Shown: one piece after another, positions 57,901-64,000 of the stretch
Position numbering within the stretch: the first letter of the stretch is position 1
Layout: each line of letters opens with the position of its first letter
Origin: Aplidium turbinatum
Lineage: Eukaryota > Chordata > Ascidiacea > Aplousobranchia > Polyclinidae
Direction: 5' to 3'
Length of the DNA: 64,000 bases
Assembly: GCA_918807975.1 (NCBI GenBank)
Contig: OU964919.1
Coordinates: forward strand, 16,014,001-16,078,000
Made by a program: the position numbers and the translations under genes
Notes under the pieces: generated by a model
Told to the model about the DNA's origin: nothing
What the model saw: the letters and a program-made list of their open reading frames with translations, nothing else
The model's database searches: none

Positions 57901-58831
57901 TTCTGACCTGTTGTGATTGTGGTAACAGTGGAGTAGGAAGGTCCAAATGTAGTCTCCAGTCGAGGCTAAAAATATTTAAATGAACATTTAATGACTTTCT
58001 TAAAGCTTGAAAAAGTACATTTTCAAGCTTTGCAAAAACTTGTTTTTTGTATACCGTATATATAAATTATATACAGAATTAAGGTAGGCCTAGTTAACAT
58101 TTCTCTGAACTTCAATTTGAAGGTTTTTATCGCAGTTCTCAGGTGCAATGGTTTTCAATTGTCTTCTTTTCACATCGACTGATTTGTTACTCAAAATTGC
58201 TAGTTTGAAGCTATAGTAATCACATAAAGTAACCGGGTCTGCTACTATTCGGTGAGTCCGATTCGGTGACTGAGTTCCTAACCTCTAACCCTAAAACGGC
58301 AATGATAATTAGGCTAGGGTACCCAATAATTTAAAAAAAAAAATTGAAAAAATCCCCGGTTAAGAGATTGGACTCACCGAATCGGACTCACCAAATCGGA
58401 CTCACCGAAATGGGCAATTCCAAAAGTAACCATAGCCTCTGAAACCATGCTTACATTGCTTACCCGAGAAGAAATCATTTTCAAACCAAATTGAAGTGGT
58501 TGAAATCAAACTAGCATTCAATCACTGTCATTTGGTTTAAACATGATTTCTTTTAAAAGTAGTTGAAGCTTAGTTTGAATACTTATGTAAAGTTACACAA
58601 CTTTCACAGTTTGTTTGAACAAAATTATGTTGATTTAGTAGACCTATGTTTATAATTTTTTATTCCCTTAACTCATACCGTTGATCTTTGACTGATGTCA
58701 CTAGCTATCGAGCTGCGTGATATTGCATTTGGCAGCGTAAAACTGGATTGAGTTGCTATGTTATTTTGTGAAGCATTTGATGAAGGCAGAGTGGGTACCG
58801 ATGATTGGAATGGTAGTTTAAATTGAGACAT
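42770..58831 (-). CDS. TRAF7: TRAF7, E3 ubiquitin ligase with RING, TRAF zinc fingers and WD40 repeats (17 coding exons)
   Basis: Spliced on the minus strand from 58831-58679, 57965-57908, 57235-57153, 56511-56362, 53515-53354, 52778-52633, 52012-51878, 51020-50868, 49768-49704, 48314-48192, 47420-47299, 46548-46426, 45883-45767, 44699-44577, 44008-43889, 43355-43224 and 42901-42770. All phases agree, giving about 698 residues (human TRAF7 has 670). Order: Ser/Thr-rich N-terminus with [17 protein letters not shown], close to human METTFGP...; RING (CKIC...CGHSFCKTC...CPVD, with Asp as last ligand as in TRAF7); TRAF-type zinc fingers; coiled coil; seven WD40 repeats to the stop at 42772-42770. 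In vertebrates TRAF7 is a cytoplasmic ubiquitin ligase that binds MEKK3 and acts in JNK/p38 and NF-kB signalling; that role is carried over from the family. Introns 9 and 11 use GC donors. Several introns carry transposons. The start exon is chosen because its ATG opens a phase-0 frame into LETTFGP; a 5' UTR exon further upstream is possible. Confidence 0.95.
43224..43355 (-). CDS. TRAF7: TRAF7 exon 16, WD40 repeat 6
   Basis: [20 protein letters not shown], then [24 protein letters not shown]. 44 codons, phase 0. Confidence 0.96.
43889..44008 (-). CDS. TRAF7: TRAF7 exon 15, WD40 repeat 5
   Basis: [20 protein letters not shown], then [20 protein letters not shown]. 40 codons, phase 0, nearly identical to human in the [16 protein letters not shown] block. 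Confidence 0.96.
44577..44699 (-). CDS. TRAF7: TRAF7 exon 14, WD40 repeat 4
   Basis: [20 protein letters not shown], then [21 protein letters not shown]. 41 codons, phase 0. Confidence 0.96.
45297..45360 (+). repeat. tRNA-like sequence (degenerate tRNA or SINE head)
   Basis: GTGGCCGAGTGG fits an A box and GAGATCGATTCC a B box, at roughly tRNA spacing. The acceptor stem does not close properly, so a working tRNA is unlikely. It is in TRAF7 intron 13, antisense to the gene. Confidence 0.4.
45654..45701. repeat. half of the palindromic element
   Basis: AACGTCTGCAGATGTTGAATCAATGTAAAA with GCTGTCTG to the right; the other arm has been lost. TRAF7 intron 13. Confidence 0.55.
45767..45883 (-). CDS. 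TRAF7: TRAF7 exon 13, WD40 repeat 3
   Basis: [20 protein letters not shown] ... [10 protein letters not shown]. 39 codons, phase 0 at both ends. The acceptor CATTCAAG lies at the edge of an 89-bp triple tandem repeat. Confidence 0.96.
45885..46151. repeat. three tandem copies of an 89-bp unit at the 3' edge of TRAF7 intron 12
   Basis: Units begin at 45885, 45974 and 46063 (TTGAATGAAATACAAGG...) and run to TTTATCACTTAT. They are almost identical: copy 3 has GAGAGC where the others have GAGAAC. Read in the gene's direction, the array starts one base 5' of exon 13 and includes its pyrimidine tract. Confidence 0.93.
46426..46548 (-). CDS. TRAF7: TRAF7 exon 12, WD40 repeat 2
   Basis: [20 protein letters not shown] ... 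[11 protein letters not shown]. 41 codons, phase 0 at both ends. Donor GTTCGT. Confidence 0.96.
46758..46800. repeat. perfect inverted repeat, 19-bp arms, 5-base loop
   Basis: Left arm ACATAATTCTACAGGCGAT (46758-46776), loop ACGAA, right arm its exact complement (46782-46800). It lies in TRAF7 intron 11, directly before a LINE fragment. Confidence 0.9.
46805..47070 (+). mobile_element. LINE ORF2 C-terminal fragment with (GAT)n tail, antisense in TRAF7 intron 11
   Basis: The frame at 46858-47052 encodes [20 protein letters not shown], then [14 protein letters not shown], the standard C-terminal motif of many LINE ORF2 proteins. After its stop comes a (GAT)n tail (about 47041-47070). Strongly 5'-truncated. 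Confidence 0.82.
47299..47420 (-). CDS. TRAF7: TRAF7 exon 11, WD40 repeat 1, GC donor
   Basis: [20 protein letters not shown] then [20 protein letters not shown]. Ends ATTAAG followed by GCAAGT, a strong-context GC donor; the phase-0 join to VWDTATNYK in exon 12 confirms it. Confidence 0.95.
48095..48161. repeat. 67-bp palindromic element in TRAF7 intron 10
   Basis: Bounded by GACAGCAAATCAGA and TCTGGTTTGCTGTC, with TTTACATTGATTCAACGTCT inside. It lies 29 bases from the exon 10 donor, so it would form a hairpin in the pre-mRNA next to the splice site. Confidence 0.8.
48192..48314 (-). CDS. TRAF7: TRAF7 exon 10, end of coiled coil
   Basis: [20 protein letters not shown] then [20 protein letters not shown], against human ...MLNDELSHINARLNMGILG. 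Donor GTAAGT, phase 1. Confidence 0.95.
49612..49703 (-). other. possible alternative TRAF7 C-terminus with a hydrophobic segment (read-through of exon 9)
   Basis: If the GC donor of intron 9 is not used, the frame continues for 30 more codons: GK, then [18 protein letters not shown], then [10 protein letters not shown] and a TAA at 49614-49612. The 18-residue hydrophobic stretch right after the coiled coil has the make-up of a membrane anchor near the C-terminus. ATTAAA, a weak poly(A) signal variant, overlaps the stop. The product would keep RING, zinc fingers and coiled coil but lose all WD40 repeats. This is inference from sequence only; AT-rich introns often encode hydrophobic runs by chance. 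Confidence 0.35.
49704..49768 (-). CDS. TRAF7: TRAF7 exon 9, coiled coil, GC donor
   Basis: [21 protein letters not shown], then a donor reading TTG/GCAAGT. Only this GC donor gives phase 1, which joins to GAT-GTT in exon 10 (LDVLGNNQ, human FDVLDENQ). The GT two to three bases further on would shift the frame into a stop. Confidence 0.88.
50868..51020 (-). CDS. TRAF7: TRAF7 exon 8, last zinc finger and coiled-coil start
   Basis: [20 protein letters not shown] completes the finger, then [20 protein letters not shown] starts the coiled coil. Ends in phase 2 (AG, completed as Arg by exon 9). Confidence 0.95.
51878..52012 (-). CDS. TRAF7: TRAF7 exon 7, TRAF-type zinc fingers
   Basis: [20 protein letters not shown], then [20 protein letters not shown]: the Cys/His spacing of TRAF-type fingers is intact. 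Donor GTACGT, phase 2. Confidence 0.95.
52105..52465. mobile_element. 361-bp TTCGG-repeat element with 9-bp duplication and telomere-like core, TRAF7 intron 6
   Basis: Perfect 9-bp duplication ATTCAAGAT (52096-52104 and 52466-52474). Starts CGGAATGGCCCGTTTCGG, ends AATAGTAGCAGACCC, with TTCGGTGAG units at both ends and GGTACCGTAGCCTAATTA inverted inside. The centre (about 52220-52315) is a run of degenerate TTAGGG-like units (GGGTTAGGG, GGGGTTAAGGG, GGTTAGGG). Confidence 0.9.
52633..52778 (-). CDS. TRAF7: TRAF7 exon 6, first TRAF-type zinc finger
   Basis: Encodes [20 protein letters not shown], then GCRLNQH, and [11 protein letters not shown]. Human: [20 protein letters not shown]. Ends in phase 2 before GTACGG. 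Confidence 0.95.
53055..53130. repeat. interspersed repeat with TATATAGCGCC signature, TRAF7 intron 5
   Basis: AATAATAATAATAACAACATTTATATAGCGCC, then GGGCGCTGTACA: a widespread invertebrate repeat end (SINE/LINE-type) with a short inverted GCGCC/GGCGC pair. Confidence 0.5.
53354..53515 (-). CDS. TRAF7: TRAF7 exon 5, RING finger
   Basis: Encodes [12 protein letters not shown], then the complete RING: CKIC, eleven residues, CGHSFCKTC, then CPVDNKKM. All zinc ligands are present, with Asp as the eighth, as in human TRAF7. Donor GTATGA, phase 0. The preceding 2.8-kb intron is inflated by a hAT element and a Penelope-like remnant. Confidence 0.96.
53685..55189 (+). mobile_element. hAT element of the GTF2IRD2-like type, copy 2, TRAF7 intron 4
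   Basis: Ends CAGGGGTGTGCAACGT and AAGGTTGCACACCCCTG, with GCGGCCCGCG near each end. The octamer ATCTAGAT precedes the element and recurs four bases after its end. Plus-strand frames include the hAT C-terminus ([20 protein letters not shown] and [12 protein letters not shown], 54798-54895) and other transposase islands in different frames. It is longer than copy 1 (1505 against 1047 bp) but also dead. Antisense to TRAF7. Confidence 0.85.
55385..56230 (-). mobile_element. Penelope-like retroelement remnant (GIY-YIG nuclease region), TRAF7 intron 4
   Basis: The minus frame near 56095-55800 encodes [20 protein letters not shown], then [27 protein letters not shown] and [11 protein letters not shown], matching the C-terminal GIY-YIG endonuclease of Penelope-like elements. 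The 3' end near 55440-55400 has CAAACGTCGGTAATAAAAGT, common in this group. The GIY-YIG tyrosine/glycine block is altered and the frame is interrupted. Confidence 0.7.
56362..56511 (-). CDS. TRAF7: TRAF7 exon 4
   Basis: Fifty codons, starting [13 protein letters not shown] and ending [10 protein letters not shown], after a TTTTTGTTCAG acceptor. Low-complexity Ser/Arg-rich linker before the RING. Donor GTAAGA, phase 0. Confidence 0.85.
57007..57032 (-). ncRNA. hammerhead-like core in a Penelope-type tail, TRAF7 intron 3
   Basis: On the minus strand, CTGATGA, then TCCC...GGGT (a possible stem II of three to four pairs), then GAAAC. The flanks AACCT and AGGTT are complementary to each other, which is not the hammerhead arrangement, so activity is doubtful. 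Confidence 0.3.
57153..57235 (-). CDS. TRAF7: TRAF7 exon 3
   Basis: Acceptor GTCACAG, donor GTAAGT. Encodes [20 protein letters not shown] then SFSDSRED; Ser-rich, probably disordered and phosphorylated. Ends in phase 0. Confidence 0.88.
57908..57965 (-). CDS. TRAF7: TRAF7 exon 2
   Basis: Acceptor TTTAG, donor GTCAGA. Encodes [19 protein letters not shown], the most conserved N-terminal block of TRAF7. Ends in phase 1. Confidence 0.9.
58235..58422. mobile_element. 188-bp TTCGG-repeat element with 9-bp duplication, TRAF7 intron 1
   Basis: Perfect 9-bp duplication AAAGTAACC (58226-58234 and 58423-58431). Starts GGGTCTGCTACTATTCGG and ends CGAAATGGGCAATTCCA, so it is inverted relative to 52105-52465. 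It contains CCTAACCTCTAACCCTAA, the complement of telomere-like repeats. Confidence 0.9.
58679..58831 (-). CDS. TRAF7: TRAF7 exon 1 (start)
   Basis: ATG at 58831-58829. 51 codons, [11 protein letters not shown]... to ...SDISQRST, rich in Ser/Asn/Gln. Donor GTATGA, phase 0. Weakly conserved, as in other animals; called from frame continuity and position. Confidence 0.75.
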
Positions 58832-59700
58832 TATTTCGCAGTTTAAATAACGAGGCTAGTCACATCACATCCCTACAGTAGGAAGTATCAAAACTTTAGA
58901 CCTGAAAAAGCTAAACCCGTTGAGGAAAGAAGCAACTGATTAAATTGGCTGAAATAAAACTTCCAATCATGTTTTTTGAGATTACTAGTCAATCAGCGGT
59001 TCAGGTCCCAACCTGGAAGCCTAATGGAGAACTGTTTGGAGGTCATGGCAGATATGCGGTACTGGTATTCAAGAAATATGTAATATTTTCAATTTCTTGA
59101 GGTAGAAATCTAATGTAAGTTTAAAATGATAAATGATGAAAATAATACACCATTAAATATGGTTTATAAACACACAAAAAAATCATGACATCAATTGACA
59201 TTTATAACACGTAAAAATAGTGCCTACCAAGAGATGAAGCAAATAGTAGCCTATAATGCCAAACACAAAATAGTTACTATTTATTCAGCTTCATTTAAAT
59301 CAAGAAGGTGGCGTTTAAACTTTCTGTTAAAAGAAGTTGAAGAAAGACCTTTGAATTCACCTGGAACCTCATGCCACACTTTAAAACTCCTTATTAACAT
59401 CTGTATTTTACCCAATTCAGTATGCACACTTAAAACAAAATAGTTACTACTGGATGATTGGCAAGTATTGTGTGAGTGGCATTCAGACAGTTTGTGGATT
59501 CCACAATGTGGAAGACAACATTCTGTTTCTGGGAATAAATTTAAATGAACTTTAATAGTATTTTGCTATTTCGACTTTATAGATTTCATGTATACTTCAC
59601 AGATGTAGTTTATGGAAAAGTTGGAATGTGTGAACTGCGTAGTTGCTGAATGTTACGACTCCAACAACTCTTTTATGTAGCTTAATTACATGATCTAGTG
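58832..59700. promoter_or_regulatory. TRAF7 upstream region; no defined promoter seen
   Basis: The TRAF7 promoter and 5' UTR should lie here. I could not identify a start site or further exon. A plus-strand frame at 59195-59443 has no recognised domain. Confidence 0.3.
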
Positions 59701-59702
59701 CA

Positions 59703-59790
59703 GGGGTCGGCAAACTTTCTGTACTACTGGGCCAAATCTACAAACTTCCGATAACGTGCGGGGCTGCGGGCAGCAAAAATTTCAATCTAT
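59703..59790 (+). mobile_element. left end of a hAT-type element, partner end not found
   Basis: CAGGGGTCGGCAAACT followed by GGGCCAAAT and GGGGCTGCGGGC, typical of hAT termini. No matching right end was seen before 60460. Confidence 0.45.
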
Positions 59791-61390
59791 AAACATTAAA
59801 CAATCGCGACATTATCCTTAAAATCATGGCGCACCTGCAACTCCTATTCCTGTGTCTATTGCACAATGAGACGTGTTTGTTGCCGTTTCATATTTATTAT
59901 CAAACACGTATTAAAACGCAATGCATTGTTTCTATTTTCTTATCATTTATCAATGTGAAGGATGATGTTGTTTCTGTGTCATGGCTAAGGTGTTTAAATC
60001 AATTGGCAATTTTGTTGATGATATTTGCAATATGTCATTCAAATGACAATCTGACAGGCGAGTGCAAAGTTTATTTTTGGGTCCACGTCTTTTAGGCGCT
60101 GACAGTTAGGCGCTGGTCTAATAGGCGCGCACACTAGGGTGGTCCAAAAAAAACTTTTTTTGTAAATGTTAATGTCTCACCCTAAAATATTGTTACCATT
60201 GATGAGAAAATGATATATGTGAATTTTCATAAAGATTGGTTGATATTTAGGGGTTGCTACCGGGGTTCAAAGTTTTGTCGTTTGCCCCCATTTTAACGTT
60301 TTAAGAGGATGTGATACAGATATGATATGATACGGTACAGTAAAAAATATGGTACAGTGCCATGGCATATTGCAAGAAAAATACAGTTTAATAATTACTC
60401 TATATAGTCTGTTTATAAACTCATGTACGTCTGTATTACGAATTATACTAACTGGTCTACATATACAGGGCTGCGATTTTTGCCTTTTTCGGTGACGAGG
60501 TCACTCGACACGCGCCATCACTATTCGACAAACGCCGTGCCTTACGAAAAAAAAAAAACGAAAAAAAAAACGAAAATAAAATAAAAATAAAAAGGAAATA
60601 AAAAAAACTGAGAGAGGACTAAACGTAGTCAGGTCGAGGAACAATCGGGGGGGGGGGGGCATCACGTAATGCAATCATAAGAGTGCTGACTTACGTAAAC
60701 TTTCTTGCGCCAGGTACTTCAAAGCAAGGTCTAAAAGTGACGCTTCACACGAGAAACTCCCAAGGCGTCAGCGCCGCCATTTTGAACACTGCGGGAGAAT
60801 GCTTTGATCGAAGTTCCAACGCCTGGCATCAAACATTTCGCCACACACGTTTTGTGCTATTCGACACAACGGGTTTCTTTTATAGATAAAATAACCGAAG
60901 TAGGCTACTTTAATTGTCAACGTGTTTGCAAGTTTGTATTTATGTCTGACTTATACACTTGTTGTTCCAAGCTTGCAGAAATGTTTTGCAATGTGAATAA
61001 GGAATAGTAGACAGGTAAACACGGTTGCAACTTGACTTCCATCCACTAAAAGGGTTTCTGTGATTACGTAATGGGCGATTTTGCATTTGCATTCACAAAA
61101 GCACACAACCCAGCTGGCAAAACCCGTCGTTTTTACATTGATTCAACGTCTGCAGACGTTGAATCGAAAAAACGAGAAGCGAAAAATATACTAGAGTAGT
61201 CTATCACGAGTCACGACCGCACTGTTTGATTTGTAGTGATGTAATAACACCAAAAGTAGCGATACGCACGCTGTTACGTTAAATCACGTTAAATAACTCA
61301 GAGGGAAAAGTAAATTAATTTTGGGTTAATTCAACGTTCGAGTCAGCACAAATCTATTTAATTTTCCTGGCTGGTTACATTGCGTACCCA

Positions 61391-61470
61391 GACAGCAAAA
61401 ATCATCATTTTTACATTGATTCAACGTCTACAGCCGTGAAGTCAATGCAAAAATAACGAATTTTGCTGCC
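61391..61470. repeat. 80-bp palindromic element
   Basis: Same structure and position as 25352-25431 in the sister hAT copy; the core has one change (CAGCCGTG). Confidence 0.75.
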
Positions 61471-62022
61471 TGCGTAACAATGCCCAAGAAGAAATTTACG
61501 TTTGTTTTACATTAATTCGACATCTAGCGACTTTGAATTATCATAAAGTAACATTTATTATTGATCATCGCGCAATGCCATATGATCAGAAGCATTATTT
61601 TTCTTTTCTGCCGAAGAACCGTTTATCTAATTTCGTATTACTTTTTAAACTTGACCCCGTAGCTTTTCTAATTCCGATTTGTTTCCGTCATAAAACTCTT
61701 TACAAATTTTGCAAAATACCACACTAACTTTTCCTTCTGTTTGATAATCTATAGCAGGTAAATTCCACTTTTTAACTGTATCTTCTTTCACAATGATTTA
61801 TACTCGCAACGACACCGGTAAACAATAAGCATTCGATGAAAAAATAACATTTGCGTAACAATTAAGCCAGTATTCATAAGGTGGCAAACTTTTTACAGTT
61901 CACAATTGAGCATTGTCAGCGCATAAAATAGCTTGCGTGATGCTCTGGGCTACCGCCGTGTGACACGCGATGAAGAAGCGCATAAAATTTCGTTTGATTA
62001 AACAATAAAGCATACGGCAAAT

Positions 62023-63624
62023 CAGGCCTCGAAATTCACGGCGGACACGGCGGACATGTCCGCCGTCACAGCATGTGATGTCCGCGGGAAGTACCCTCTA
62101 GATCGGTCATATTTGTCCGCCGAGAAATATCGCAGAAACTGGCGATACAAATCGTCATTGCATAGCACGAACAACTGTTGCAAGAATATAATTTGCGCTG
62201 GGAATGCGAAATTATCGCATTCCAAGCGCGCATGTAGAAAAAGTTAATACTGTATCTCTTACCTTCCATTCAAGCAGAAAGACTTTCGAATTTTACGTTG
62301 GTTCAACGATTGATGACATTGAATCAGCGTAACAGAGGTGAATTCTTAGCTAAGAATTGATGGGAGTACCGGTACTTCTACACTAATCACGCGCAACTTA
62401 GTTCAAGTCTTATGTCACAATGTCTGGCTTTGATCTCCGAGTAATATTGATAATGCAAGGTTGGTTACAAAGTTAGATTATAAGAGTAGCCTATAGGCTA
62501 CTACAGCAAGATGCCGCAAAACTTAAGTTTTGGTATTACAGTAAGAAAGAAGAGGCCCAGGGAAATTTCTGAAAGTGAGAATGAGGGCGATGAACCTACT
62601 ACTAGGAATTTTAGTGGTGATAGACGCATATATTAAAGGAACAACGAATGTAAGGATTAGCTCTGTCAAAGATCACAACACATCGTTTACCTCAAGCCAT
62701 CAATTTCCGGTCATCAAGGCCATCGACAATATGAGTGACAAAAAAAAAATCAAAATTAAGAGGTTGTTTGAAATCGCGAATTTTATCGCTAAAGAAGAGC
62801 TCGCATTTACGCTTTTCCCTCAACTAGCCGGTCTGGAGAAAAGACACGGAATAGATCTCGGTATCACGTATCTTAACGACAAGCAGTGATCTCGTGGAGA
62901 TTGGCGCACGTCTTTGAAGATCGATGTTATTGAAGCTCTAATCATGCGCATATGTTTGAATGGCCTTGACTGCGCTGATTATAACTCCGAGCCTGCCGTG
63001 GTCTCGTGGAATACTGATACTATTTTGGAGAGGCGACCGCATCACGGAGAGGGGAAAAAATAATTGTGCTTTTTCTAATGTTTTGTTTATTCTTTTCGTC
63101 ATTTTCGCTCACATGACACGCAAAAATAAACCTAAAGAAAAAAGCCTAGTGAAGCTTTGCACAGCAGAAAATAGTAGCGTTACGCGTTAGTGTAGAAGTT
63201 TTCCGACTCGTGCCCAGAGCATTGTGACGCAAGAAGCCACACGACCTCGTTCGGTGGAAGTTAATCAGTTATGCGGCGGATTATTTTTTTATTATTTATT
63301 TGCATCAGACACAAAAAGTCCATAGAATTTAAATTTTTAACAATCATCATATTATCATCATCATCATATTTAGTAGCTACACGGCGTCAAGCGCACGTCG
63401 TTGGTCTGATGAAAGCCTTTCAGAGTGACTTCGCTGAAATTTTAAAAAGCCTAAACCGTAGCTATGGTTCTCAAATGGCGAAGACTTATCAAGATAAAGG
63501 GATTAAGTATGACGATCGACGTTAAAACTGGTGTGTCCGCCGTAAGACTTAATTTGTCCGCCGAGATAGCTGCTCAGACCGGACACGTTTGTCCGCCGTC
63601 AACAAAAACGAATTTCGAGGCCTG
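62023..63624 (+). mobile_element. DNA transposon with GCCTCGAAA ends, copy 2, with hAT-like coding remnant
   Basis: Ends CAGGCCTCGAAATT and AATTTCGAGGCCTG, with many GTCCGCCG motifs just inside (about 62040-62120 and 63535-63600). The flanks GGCAAAT and GGCAATT suggest a 7-8 bp duplication, and the sister copy at 26190 shows the empty site. The frame at 62575-62889 encodes MSDKKKIKIKRLFEIANFIA, then KEELAFTLFPQLAGLEKRHG, resembling the region after the zinc finger in ZNF862/C17orf113-like hAT proteins. The rest of the transposase is missing. Confidence 0.75.
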
Positions 63625-64000
63625 GGCAATTGTCGCAGCAATCCAACGTGTGTTGATTTGGCGACGGCAATGTTTTTGCCGTCGTAGATGGAATCACTCA
63701 ACCAGCGTTAAAAACTTAAAGTAAGTGACTCTGATACCACACAACTTGTGCGGTAACTCGCGGCCAAACGCTTATAATCTGACTCTTGTGGCGTCATATT
63801 AGCCTCCTATTTGACAAACAAGCGTAGAATTTTTGGTCGTTCGACAAAAAAGAAAAAATCGCAGCCCTGTACATATATATACAAAATGTGCGACTTTGTA
63901 TACTTGTGTTTAAAGTTCAGAGACTAAATTTGACAATCAATAACAGCTTTAGAAGACAGTATTATAAATAAACTACATGTACAAATGTACATGATGTAAA

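Larger units (their letters stand above)
60466..63869. mobile_element. 3.4-kb hAT-type element, copy 2, carrying an insertion
   Basis: Ends CAGGGCTGCGATTTTT and AAAAAATCGCAGCCCTG, with a perfect 8-bp duplication TACATATA (60458-60465 and 63870-63877). It is homologous to 24129-26497 except for the 1.6-kb insertion at 62023-63624. Both copies share the palindromic element (61391-61470), so that insertion predates their spread. Confidence 0.9.

Overview
This is an AT-rich piece of a metazoan nuclear genome. Genes are split by many introns and sit in dense, nested repeats. Two host loci are clear. The first is a pair of intronless mu-class glutathione S-transferase genes (5190-5864 and 22763-23434, plus strand), with a third decayed copy at about 4150-4355. 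The second is a complete TRAF7 gene on the minus strand (58831 down to 42770) in 17 coding exons, which encode an N-terminal Ser-rich tail, a RING finger, TRAF-type zinc fingers, a coiled coil and seven WD40 repeats. I cannot name the species. TRAF7 plus mu-class GSTs and this repeat load fit an invertebrate animal, perhaps a tunicate or another deuterostome, but that is a weak guess.

Layout. 1-1.7 kb: the 5' part of an old LTR retrotransposon running off the left edge, then a broken ISL2EU/Harbinger-type transposase. 2-3.3 kb: a minisatellite and a SINE. 3.8-5.9 kb: a small transposon, the GST pseudogene and GST gene 1. 7-20 kb: a repeat jungle in which hAT-type elements are stacked inside a LINE and inside each other. 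21-23.5 kb: another transposon and GST gene 2. 24-34 kb: more hAT elements, a 2.4-kb fold-back element with 9-bp target duplications, SINEs and LINE debris. 34.9-41.1 kb: a 6.25-kb transposon with about 115-bp inverted ends and an 8-bp target duplication. It carries remnants of an uncharacterised transposase-like protein and is split by a TTAA-flanked insertion. 42.8-58.8 kb: TRAF7, with transposons in several introns. 59.7-64 kb: a partial hAT end and a second copy of the 24-kb hAT element, itself carrying an insertion.

The most interesting points are these. Two TRAF7 introns have GC donors. Reading through one of them gives an in-frame hydrophobic, membrane-anchor-like C-terminus at the point where the WD40 half should start. 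The WD40 exons 12-17 all begin at the Val/Ile-Trp of a blade and are all in phase 0. The 6.25-kb transposon and the 9-bp-duplication family both have precisely defined ends and do not match any family I can name. A 67-80 bp palindromic element recurs across the window. GST and TRAF7 have no evident functional link; they are simply neighbours.
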